This document shows, one piece after another, positions 1 to 6,390 of a stretch of DNA of 17,201 nt. How positions within the stretch are numbered: position 1 is the stretch's first letter; each line of letters opens with the position of its first letter. The translations under genes and the position numbers were made by a program. Origin of the DNA: Candidatus Poribacteria bacterium (GTDB taxonomy: Bacteria; Poribacteria; WGA-4E; PCPOR2b); contig JAPUIP010000302.1 in assembly GCA_027296925.1 (NCBI GenBank), positions 1-17,201 on the forward strand. Direction: 5' to 3'. Under the pieces are notes generated by a model. It made no database searches. It had not been told where the DNA came from and worked only from the letters and a program-made list of their open reading frames with translations.

Positions 1-84
1 GAAGTGTTGTGGTGGATGGCGGGTTTGACGCTGATTCCGGGTACTTTGTGGGCGCTATGGCTGGTTGGGGGTTCCCGAGACTGA
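1..84 (+). CDS. C-terminal end of a membrane protein (partial, 5' end outside window)
   Basis: Frame 1 is open from the window edge to a TGA at 82-84 and encodes 27 residues, mostly hydrophobic (Leu, Trp, Gly, Ala, Val), ending in GGSRD. This looks like the last transmembrane helix and short hydrophilic tail of a polytopic membrane protein such as a transporter, but the family cannot be told from so little. Its stop codon directly abuts the stop codon of the convergent dioxygenase gene at 85-87 with no base between them, which supports both ends being real. The call rests on hydrophobicity and this abutment only. Confidence 0.4.
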   Translation, partial: EVLWWMAGLTLIPGTLWALWLVGGSRD

Positions 85-888
85 TCAATCGTAATTACTG
101 GGTCGGTGGTCTCCAAGGAGGCGTCGCTGCCGAGGCGTTAATTGGGCAAGAATGGACGCATCAAACTGAAACCTGTTGAGGTAAGGCGGAAACTTCTGGG
201 TGATCATCCGCTTGGCGTAGTGGACCTGTAGGAGATAGCGAGTCTGGTCACTCCGATTCGCAGAACCACGATGCCACACTTCGCTACGGAAAAGCACGAC
301 GTCACCGGCGTTACAGAGAATGCTCTGTTCCTTGGCGCCGTTCCATTGTGTATCTTCAGCCGGAGAGCGACCGGAGCGATGGCTGCCGGGGACAAACTTG
401 GTCGGTCCCAATGCTTCATACAGATCATCAAGGTAGTAGTGGGCGGTGGTGATAAAGATGGGGATTTTCACTCGTGGGTCAGTGGCGACATCTTCGGGCA
501 GACTGATCGGCAGCCAATCGGTATGTAACCGTTGATCCGGACGCCCCGGCCCCGTCAGCCACGATTGCATGCCAATGCAATGGCAATCCTCGCCATGCAC
601 CGCTTCTACAACATCAATGAGCCCCGGCCGATCGAGATATTGAAGAAACAGCGTGTCTCGATTGAACGAGTTGTTGATGACTTTGTTCAGGAAACTGCCG
701 CCGTTTTCCGGCGTACTGTGCCTATCGAGACTTTCCTCAATCGGTTCCAGGCGATCCATGGTTGCTCGCAGTTCAGCGACCTCTTCCGCATTGAGAACAT
801 TCGGAAAATAGACGTAACCGTCCCGTTCTAGCGCTTCGACCTGGCTTTCAAGGTCTGAGTAGGCAACCAGCGATAGTGCTTCAGCCAT
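85..888 (-). CDS. Phytanoyl-CoA dioxygenase (PhyH) family Fe(II)/2-oxoglutarate oxygenase
   Basis: 267-aa cytoplasmic protein of the PhyH family, which hydroxylates small substrates using Fe(II), O2 and 2-oxoglutarate. The iron triad is visible: H122-x-D124 in RLHTDW and the distal H206 in VWHRGSANRS, with R217 eleven residues later as the expected 2-oxoglutarate carboxylate ligand. The N-terminal 'ERDGYVYFPNVL' (21-32) is the usual family opening, and 'FVPGSHRSG' (165-173) is also typical. The frame is open up to 1095, but I place the start at 888: AAGGAG at 897-902 lies 8 nt upstream, and the extra 69 residues do not look like family sequence. It is transcribed divergently from the dehydratase operon. 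The substrate is unknown; such genes are often multiplied in sponge-symbiont genomes (background knowledge). Confidence 0.88.
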   Translation of the reverse strand: MAEALSLVAYSDLESQVEALERDGYVYFPNVLNAEEVAELRATMDRLEPIEESLDRHSTPENGGSFLNKVINNSFNRDTLFLQYLDRPGLIDVVEAVHGEDCHCIGMQSWLTGPGRPDQRLHTDWLPISLPEDVATDPRVKIPIFITTAHYYLDDLYEALGPTKFVPGSHRSGRSPAEDTQWNGAKEQSILCNAGDVVLFRSEVWHRGSANRSDQTRYLLQVHYAKRMITQKFPPYLNRFQFDASILAQLTPRQRRLLGDHRPSNYD

Positions 889-894
889 GTGCGT

Positions 895-904
895 ATCTCC
901 TTCC
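895..904 (-). promoter_or_regulatory. Ribosome binding site fixing the PhyH start
   Basis: On the minus strand GGAAGGAGAT ends 6 nt before the ATG at 888. No comparable site precedes the longer ATG at 1095, so this site decides for the 267-aa product. Confidence 0.7.
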
Positions 905-943
905 AAAAAGATATGTTGCACTTTACTTTTATAGATGAACGGA

Positions 944-972
944 ATCTTATCATCTTGCGACGAATCCCGCAA
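944..972 (-). promoter_or_regulatory. Possible promoter for the PhyH gene
   Basis: Minus strand TTGCGG (967-972), 17-nt spacer, then TAAGAT (944-949) preceded by TGA, giving an extended -10. Transcription would start near 937, about 50 nt before the start codon. The -35 box matches the consensus in only part of its positions, so this is a candidate. Confidence 0.3.
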
Positions 973-1013
973 GTGATTTCTTAGTTCTGCCTCTATGTGT
1001 AGACGTACCGGGT

Positions 1014-1043
1014 TTATCAGCACTGGGATTTTTATGTTATAAT
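1014..1043 (+). promoter_or_regulatory. Possible promoter of the dehydratase-sulfatase-dehydrogenase operon
   Basis: TTATCA (1014-1019), 18-nt spacer and a perfect TATAAT (1038-1043) preceded by TGT, an extended -10. The start site would be near 1050, leaving a leader of about 155 nt before the ATG at 1208. Together with the minus-strand candidate at 944-972 it accounts for the 319-nt gene-free divergent region 889-1207, in which I see no other gene. Confidence 0.4.
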
Positions 1044-1207
1044 ATGTCGGGAAGATTCGCCCAGACATTCTGCTATAAAAGCGTGAGACAGTCAATGCAG
1101 AACCGAGTGCGAGCTCAGGGTCGGCTTACAATTGCATCACCTATCCAAACTGACCAACCAATGTACCAGCAACTACAATGGCGCACCTGAATAGGAAGGG
1201 GAAAACC

Positions 1208-2278
1208 ATGAAAATTACACAGGTTCAGACGATACCGATTGGCAATATGCGTTTAGTCCGGATCGCGACGGATGAGGGAATTACGGGGCTTGGGGAGATT
1301 GCGTACGACTGTCACAGTGCCGTTGTCGCCTTTGCCATTCGACAGATGTCGCTGGTGGGTCTTGACCCACTTCGTATCGAAGCGTTTTGGGATACGATGT
1401 ATCACGGCACGTTCTGGCGTGGTGGTCCCATCTGGACCAGTGCGATTAGCGGAGTCGAGCACGCACTGTGGGACATCAAAGCGAAACATCTCGGTGTGCC
1501 GGTGAATCACCTCGTCGGTGGTCCCTTGCGTGACCGTGTCAAGGTTTACACGCATTTCGGCGGAAATTCGCCGGAGGCATGCGCTGAATCTGCACTGCAG
1601 GTTGTTGAGATGGGATTCCAGGCAATTAAGACCGATCCGTTTCGTTCCTCTGACGGAACGCTGGACGCCGCCGGTATGCGCGACGCTGTTGAGCGAATCC
1701 GTGCCACACGCGAAGCGGTCGGTGACGACGTGGACATTCTGATTGAGTGTCACGGTTTTCTCAACCCGGCCACAGCAATCCGCGTAGGGCAGATGCTTGA
1801 GGAATTCTCGCCTTTCTTTTACGAGGAGTCTGCGCCGCCGGAGAATGTCGATGAGATGGCGAAGGTCGCTGCTGCCGTCAATATCCCCATCGCTACCGGT
1901 GAACGGCTTTACACACGATACGATTTCAGACAGATTCTGGAAAACCAGATTGCCGACTACATCCAACCGGATCTCTGCCATTGCGGCGGCTTCAATGAAG
2001 GACGTAAAATCGCCGCGCTTGCCGAAACCTACCATGTGCGTGTCCTCCCCCATAACCCAAACGGCCCAATCTCCACATTGGTCGGCGTCCACTTTGGCGC
2101 CTGCACCGCCAACTTTGAAATGCTGGAAATGTTGAGACCCGACCACCGTCCGGATCAATCCGCAATTTTTCCCAATCTGCCCACGCCGAAGGATGGGTAT
2201 ATCGACGTGCCGACCGAGCCCGGGTGGGGAGCCGAAGTTAACGAAGAAGCGCTTTCAGCGTATCCCCCGGACGCTTGA
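1208..2278 (+). CDS. Enolase-superfamily (mandelate racemase/muconate lactonizing type) sugar-acid dehydratase
   Basis: 356-aa enolase-superfamily enzyme, probably dehydrating an aldonic acid by abstracting a proton alpha to the carboxylate. The N-terminal capping domain (1 to ~115) is followed by the (beta/alpha)-barrel. Visible active-site elements: K141 in 'AIKTDPF'; the metal ligand region 'IECHG' (179-183) with H182; 'FYEESAPPEN' (204-213); 'GERLYTRYDFR' (231-241); 'QPDLCHCGG' (253-261) with D255; and the catalytic 'PHNPNGP' (281-287) with H282. This pattern is closest to galactonate-dehydratase-like members, but substrate cannot be assigned. The start at 1208 is chosen because AGGAAGGGG lies at 1193-1201; an ATG at 1178 has no such site. 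It is first of a three-gene operon, 86 nt before the sulfatase. Glu180 stands where Asp is usual in the DgoD motif. Confidence 0.88.
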   Translation: MKITQVQTIPIGNMRLVRIATDEGITGLGEIAYDCHSAVVAFAIRQMSLVGLDPLRIEAFWDTMYHGTFWRGGPIWTSAISGVEHALWDIKAKHLGVPVNHLVGGPLRDRVKVYTHFGGNSPEACAESALQVVEMGFQAIKTDPFRSSDGTLDAAGMRDAVERIRATREAVGDDVDILIECHGFLNPATAIRVGQMLEEFSPFFYEESAPPENVDEMAKVAAAVNIPIATGERLYTRYDFRQILENQIADYIQPDLCHCGGFNEGRKIAALAETYHVRVLPHNPNGPISTLVGVHFGACTANFEMLEMLRPDHRPDQSAIFPNLPTPKDGYIDVPTEPGWGAEVNEEALSAYPPDA

Positions 2279-2364
2279 TAGGTCATCGAGGTTTCAGATT
2301 TCTACAATCCACCAGCGCTACGCCTATTTCTCCATTGGCAGATTGGCGAAAGAAGGAGGATCGG

Positions 2365-3672
2365 ATGCAATCCCCAAATATCTTGTATATCCATTCCCAC
2401 GACACGGGACGCTATGTCCAGCCCTACGGTCACGCCGTACCAACGCCGAATATCCAGCGACTCGCGGAAGAGGGCGTTCTGTTCCGAGGGGCATTTTGTG
2501 CCAATCCCACATGTTCGCCTTCCCGCGCCAGCCTTCTGACAGGACAGTGGGCGCACAGTTGTGGGATGCTCGGTCTGGTCAATCGCGGCTTTTCGCTCCC
2601 CGATTATAGCCAACACGTCGTCCATATCCTCCGAGATGGTGGTGGCTACCATTCGGCTTTGGCTGGTATCCAGCATGTTGCCAAAGACCCCGCCCAGATT
2701 GGCTACGACCAGATTTTGCGGGGCGATCGCAGCCCCGAAGAGATCACCTCGCGTGCGGTGGGCTTCCTGAACAGCACGCCGACGCAGCCGTTCTTCCTCG
2801 ATGTTGGATTTGGTGTGACGCACCGCAAATTCCCTGAACCCGGCCCAGACGAGGATGCGCGTTACACCTTACCCCCGGCGCCCTTCCCGGATACGCCTGA
2901 GAATCGCTACGACATGGCAGCTTTCAAGGCAAGCGCCCGCATTCTCGATCAGAGCATCGGCGATGTTCTCGGCGCCCTCAACGCAAACGGTCTGGCGGGA
3001 AATACCCTCGTCATCTGTACCACAGACCACGGACTGGCTTTTCCGGGCATGAAGTGTAACCTAACGGACCACGGCATTGGCGTGATGCTGATGATGCGTG
3101 GCCCCGGCGGCTTTACCGGGGGCAAGGTCTGTGACGCGATGGTGTCCCAAATCGACATTCTCCCCACGATCTGTGATCTGTTAGGGATACCCGCCCCCGA
3201 ACGGCTTCAGGGTTCATCAATGATGCCGCTCATCCGTGGCGAAACCGAAGACATCCACGAAGAGATCTTTGCTGAGGTCAATTACCATGCCGCCTACGAA
3301 CCACAACGCGCTGTCCGGACGCGGCGGTGGAAATACATCCGACGGTATGGCGATCAGCAGATGCCCGTTTTGCCGAACTGCGATGAAAGCCCCACGAAGA
3401 ACGTGTGGTTGCAGCACGGCTGGCAAGACCAATTTATGGCGCCGGAGCAACTGTATGACCTGATCTTTGACCCCAACGAAACCCACAATCTGGCTAGCGA
3501 TCCGGCGATGGATGGCGTACTGGGGGAGATGCGCGGCCGTCTCGATCGGTGGATGGCTGAAACGGATGACCCACTGCTGCGCGGGCCCGTCCCTGCACCG
3601 GCTGGTGCGCGGTTAAACGATCCGGCCGACATGTCGCCTCAGGCTGTGACGTATACGGTGCCGAATGAATGA
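2365..3672 (+). CDS. Cys-type (formylglycine-dependent) arylsulfatase-family sulfatase, no signal peptide
   Basis: 435-aa type I sulfatase that hydrolyses a sulfate ester or sulfamate. The signature 'CSPSRASLLTG' (50-60) supplies C50, the residue converted to formylglycine. Metal and substrate residues are D13 in 'HSHDTGRY', D221-H222 in 'TTDHG', K230 and H236; 'LYDLIFDPNETHNLASDP' close to the C-terminus is the usual family tail. The HDTGRY opening is like that of heparan-N-sulfatase relatives. Translation starts at 2365, where AAGGAGG (2353-2359) sits 5 nt upstream; the frame is open back to 2275 without a site. The protein begins directly with the first beta strand (MQSPNILYIH), so no export signal is seen and a cytoplasmic location is inferred. 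An activating enzyme (FGE or anSME) must be encoded elsewhere. It lies 22 nt before the dehydrogenase gene. Confidence 0.92.
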   Translation: MQSPNILYIHSHDTGRYVQPYGHAVPTPNIQRLAEEGVLFRGAFCANPTCSPSRASLLTGQWAHSCGMLGLVNRGFSLPDYSQHVVHILRDGGGYHSALAGIQHVAKDPAQIGYDQILRGDRSPEEITSRAVGFLNSTPTQPFFLDVGFGVTHRKFPEPGPDEDARYTLPPAPFPDTPENRYDMAAFKASARILDQSIGDVLGALNANGLAGNTLVICTTDHGLAFPGMKCNLTDHGIGVMLMMRGPGGFTGGKVCDAMVSQIDILPTICDLLGIPAPERLQGSSMMPLIRGETEDIHEEIFAEVNYHAAYEPQRAVRTRRWKYIRRYGDQQMPVLPNCDESPTKNVWLQHGWQDQFMAPEQLYDLIFDPNETHNLASDPAMDGVLGEMRGRLDRWMAETDDPLLRGPVPAPAGARLNDPADMSPQAVTYTVPNE

Positions 3673-3694
3673 AAATTGGTATGAGGAGGCTGTT

Positions 3695-4729
3695 ATGAAA
3701 GGCGTTGTCAAATATAAACGCGGTGACGGATTCACTGAACTCCGCGATGTCGATGTTCGGGAGCCGGAAGCGAACGAGGTACTCGTCGAGGTTCATAGCG
3801 CGGGCATCTGTGGTTCGGACCTGCATATCCACCATGATCACATCAACATCCCGATGAAGCCGCCCGTCGTCATCGGTCACGAATTCAGCGGCACAATCGT
3901 CGAGCGTGGGGCTGAAGTCACGCGTGTCGAAGTCGGGGACCGCGTGACCGTCGAACCCGGTTTCTGGACATGTGGGCAGTGCGGTTACTGCCGATCGGGA
4001 TTTAATAACCTCTGCAATCATCGGCAGATTCTCGGCTACTGGCATAACGGCGCATTTGCGAAATATTGCACCGTGCCCGACCACGGTCTGCATAAGCTTC
4101 CCTCGAACGTGGATTTTGCGTCAGGGGCACTGACCGAACCGCTTGCTTGTTGTGTTCACGGGGTGATCGAGCAAACGAAAATCTCCGCCGGGGACTTCGT
4201 CGCGATTACCGGACCGGGAACGATTGGTCTGCTCAGTCTGCAACTGGCAAAGGCGGAGGGCGGAATCGTCGCGGTCTGTGGAACATCCGCCGATACCGCT
4301 CGGCTCAAACAGGCGGAGGAACTCGGCGCCACCCTGACAATTGACGTTGAGAAAAATGATGCGTTGGAAATCATCAAGGAGCATACCGACGGCTACGGCG
4401 CCGATGTTGTCTTGGAATGCTCAGGGGCCGCCCCCGCGGCCCGGCTTGGGCTTGAACTGGTACGCAAGCGTGGAAAATACACGCAGATGGGCCTATTTGG
4501 CAATCCAATCGATATTGACTTTGAAAGGATTGCCTTCAAGGAACTTCAGGTGACGGGCTTTATCGCACAAAAGCGGACGGCGTGGGAGCGGGCCCTCGAG
4601 CTGATGGAATACGGTATGGTTTCGACAAAGGCGTTGATCACCCACGAAATGCCGATCTCCGAGTGGAAGCAGGCGTTTGATCTCTTTGAAAGCCGTGAAG
4701 GATTAAAGCTCATCTTACGCCCGGAGTGA
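3695..4729 (+). CDS. Zinc-dependent medium-chain alcohol/polyol dehydrogenase
   Basis: 344-aa NAD(P)-dependent dehydrogenase of the zinc MDR family (sorbitol, threonine and similar dehydrogenases). Catalytic zinc ligands are C39 in 'AGICGSDLH', H62-E63 in 'GHEFSG' and E148 in 'LTEPLACC'. The structural zinc loop has C93, C96, C99 and C107. The Rossmann motif is GPGTIG (173-178). The start at 3695 has GAGGAGG at 3683-3689; the in-frame ATG at 3665 would overlap the sulfatase end and has no site. As the last gene of the operon it likely oxidises a secondary hydroxyl of the sugar handled by the dehydratase and sulfatase. The precise substrate cannot be read from sequence. Confidence 0.92.
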   Translation: MKGVVKYKRGDGFTELRDVDVREPEANEVLVEVHSAGICGSDLHIHHDHINIPMKPPVVIGHEFSGTIVERGAEVTRVEVGDRVTVEPGFWTCGQCGYCRSGFNNLCNHRQILGYWHNGAFAKYCTVPDHGLHKLPSNVDFASGALTEPLACCVHGVIEQTKISAGDFVAITGPGTIGLLSLQLAKAEGGIVAVCGTSADTARLKQAEELGATLTIDVEKNDALEIIKEHTDGYGADVVLECSGAAPAARLGLELVRKRGKYTQMGLFGNPIDIDFERIAFKELQVTGFIAQKRTAWERALELMEYGMVSTKALITHEMPISEWKQAFDLFESREGLKLILRPE

Positions 4730-4793
4730 TTGCGTAAAGCAGGTTCCGTATTGACAGAGAAGCGGCAACATCGGGCAACGCCCATCCCCCTCA

Positions 4794-5774
4794 TCAATCA
4801 ACTTTCAGGATAATCTTACCGAAGTTCTGATTGGCTTCCATATATTCATGTGCCTCGCGAGCCTGCGACAGCGGCATCACGCAATCAATGATGGGGTGAA
4901 TCTTGCCTTCCTTGAGCAAAGGGAGCCACCGATCGACAAAACGTTGCGTAATGCCAATCTTCTCTTCGAGTGACTGTGGACGCATCACCGATCCGAAGAT
5001 CTGTAGCCGTTTCCGCATGATCTGCCCGAGATTGATTTCGGCGACAGCACCGCCCATTAACCCTACACAGACTAAGCGCCCTCGTGTTTTGAGGATAGAT
5101 AAGTTGCGTTCGAGGTATGGCTCACCGATGAAATCTTGAACCACATCCACTCCTTTCCCATCGGTCAATCGCATGACTTCCGTTGCAAAGTCGTGCTCTT
5201 TGTAGTTAATCCCTTCTGTGCAGCCGAGTTGCTTGCTCTGTTCGATCTTCTCCGCTGAGCCGGCGGTGATAAAAACACGGGCACCGGCTTGATGCGCCAT
5301 TTGCGTCCCCGCCGTTCCCACCCCGCTGCCGCCGGCATGAATCAGTACGGTTTCTCCGGCGCGCAATCCCCCCAGAGTGAAAAGGGTTTCATTTGCCGTA
5401 AAGAATACCTCCGCTACCGCCGCCGCCTGCTCGAAGCTCCAGCCTTCTGGGATGGGTATCCCCATGCGATAGTCGATCACCGCCTGTTCCGCGTAGCCGC
5501 CGCCGCCGACCAACCCGAACACGCGATCGCCCGGCTTGAAGCTTTGGACTTCAGTACCCATCGCTTCGACCTGCCCGGCAATTTCCAAACCGAGAATTTC
5601 CGATTCGCCGGGGGGTTGTGGATAGAGCCCCTGACGTTGCAGTGTGTCTGCCCGATTGAGGGCGGTTGCTTTGACGTTAATCAACAACTGTGTTGGTCCG
5701 GGAATGGGGTCAGGCGCATCTCCCAGCTTCAAGACCTCTGGACCGCCGTCACCGGTTCTGATAATTGCTTTCAT
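4794..5774 (-). CDS. Zinc-independent NAD(P)H:quinone oxidoreductase-like MDR protein (PIG3 type)
   Basis: 326-aa MDR-family protein with the order and length of the PIG3/TP53I3 quinone oxidoreductases (about 330 aa). 'ALNRADTLQRQGLYPQPPGESEILGLE' (two consecutive family stretches, ~38-64) is the characteristic N-terminal segment, and 'HAGGSGVGTAGTQMA' (~146-160) is the nucleotide-binding turn. The catalytic and structural zinc cysteines of the upstream dehydrogenase are absent. The enzyme should use NADPH for one- or two-electron reduction of quinones or enones in the cytosol. AAAGGA at 5781-5786 fixes the start. It is convergent with the dehydrogenase (64 nt between stops) and has its own promoter and a 5' inverted repeat. 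Confidence 0.9.
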   Translation of the reverse strand: MKAIIRTGDGGPEVLKLGDAPDPIPGPTQLLINVKATALNRADTLQRQGLYPQPPGESEILGLEIAGQVEAMGTEVQSFKPGDRVFGLVGGGGYAEQAVIDYRMGIPIPEGWSFEQAAAVAEVFFTANETLFTLGGLRAGETVLIHAGGSGVGTAGTQMAHQAGARVFITAGSAEKIEQSKQLGCTEGINYKEHDFATEVMRLTDGKGVDVVQDFIGEPYLERNLSILKTRGRLVCVGLMGGAVAEINLGQIMRKRLQIFGSVMRPQSLEEKIGITQRFVDRWLPLLKEGKIHPIIDCVMPLSQAREAHEYMEANQNFGKIILKVD

Positions 5775-5807
5775 TTGTTTTCCTTTCGGCTTTATGGCAA
5801 CGTGAAA

Positions 5808-5823
5808 CGGATGTTGACATCCG
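5808..5823. promoter_or_regulatory. Inverted repeat in the leader of the quinone oxidoreductase gene
   Basis: CGGATGTTGACATCCG has two perfect 7-nt arms around TG and extends with a one-base bulge to AAAC/GTTT. It lies 34-49 nt before the start codon and downstream of the extended -10 at 5891-5899, so it could be a repressor operator or a leader hairpin. No regulator gene is adjacent. Confidence 0.35.
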
Positions 5824-5890
5824 GTTTTAGGACTCAGGCGTCGAGTGCCGTGTAGCCTTAATGCCGAATGCCCGGGTTCTAATCTTCTGA

Positions 5891-5899
5891 ATTATACCA
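5891..5899 (-). promoter_or_regulatory. Extended -10 promoter of the quinone oxidoreductase gene
   Basis: The minus strand reads TGGTATAAT, a perfect extended -10 element. No good -35 box is seen at 16-18 nt. The transcript would start near 5884 and carry a leader of about 110 nt. Confidence 0.4.
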
Positions 5900-5980
5900 T
5901 TTGTAGTTTTCACTGCGGCCATTTCGTCAGGAACAAAAAATCACAGAACAGCCGATAAAATCCGCCCGACCCCGTTTACG

Positions 5981-6017
5981 AAAGGGGGAGAGCGCTTCCC
6001 CCTTTGGAAAAGGGGGA
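5981..6017. repeat. GGGGG/CCCCC repeat with two competing hairpins
   Basis: AAAGGGGGA (5981-5989), TCCCCCTTT (5997-6005) and AAAGGGGGA (6009-6017) follow one another. The central C-rich arm can pair with either G-rich arm: one hairpin has a 7-nt loop, the other a 3-nt loop. It lies in the gene-free stretch between the quinone oxidoreductase and rtcB and resembles dispersed intergenic repeats found in many environmental bacteria (from memory, not searched). Confidence 0.6.
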
Positions 6018-6112
6018 TTGAGGGGATTTGAGAATGGGCTCATCTGAAACTCAAGACGGTATTATTCGTTGATTAGACGATTGAAACCGGTACTGAAGTT
6101 TATCGGCACTTC

Positions 6113-6138
6113 GTGAGGCGCTTGGGGTATGTGAGGCG
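6113..6138 (+). repeat. Tandem GTGAGGCG boxes upstream of the rtcB promoter
   Basis: GTGAGGCG occurs at 6113-6120 and 6131-6138, 18 nt apart. The second copy ends 10 nt before the -35 box. The spacing and position would suit an activator site, but chance is not excluded. Confidence 0.25.
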
Positions 6139-6148
6139 AAGGCGTGCG

Positions 6149-6177
6149 TTGACACCCTTAGAGGCTGGTGGTATAAT
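6149..6177 (+). promoter_or_regulatory. Perfect consensus sigma70-type promoter upstream of rtcB
   Basis: TTGACA (6149-6154), exactly 17 nt, TATAAT (6172-6177), with TGG before the -10 as an extended element. Transcription should start near 6184, giving a leader of about 207 nt before the rtcB ATG. The rest of the gene-free region 5775-6390 holds the qor promoter, the G/C repeat and the GTGAGGCG boxes; I see no RNA gene in it. Confidence 0.75.
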
Positions 6178-6390
6178 ACCCCGGAGCAATTCAAATACCC
6201 CGTTATCGGCGCCATGAACCGGCCCTAAAATCAGATCCCCGGATTTGGAGACAATTTGACTCATACATGCGGGAGACAGAAATTGATCGAAGAGGAAAAG
6301 ACAAATGGGATTTCATTGTAAGCTGATAACCAATGACTCGATACGGATTTTTGACGGACTTGGAGAGACTCAACGAGGAGCGAAAAGAAA

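Noticed and set aside
889..1095. N-terminal extension of the PhyH protein to an ATG at 1095
   Set aside because: No SD at 1095, the extension does not look like PhyH sequence, and a strong SD precedes the ATG at 888.
1253..2158. 301-codon open frame on the minus strand
   Set aside because: It lies fully antisense to the dehydratase gene, has no recognisable domain or SD, and the plus-strand protein has all its family motifs.
3494..4093. 199-codon open frame on the minus strand
   Set aside because: Antisense across the sulfatase-dehydrogenase junction; a shadow of two well-supported genes.
4730..4793. GGGC-AAC-GCCC hairpin as terminator between convergent genes
   Set aside because: Only four pairs and no T-run on either side.
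5289..5855. 188-codon open frame on the plus strand
   Set aside because: Antisense to the quinone oxidoreductase and its promoter; its sequence resembles no protein and the minus-strand gene is clear.
5865..5890. T-loop-like GGGTTCTAATC suggesting a tRNA
   Set aside because: No matching acceptor, D or anticodon stems could be drawn around it on either strand.
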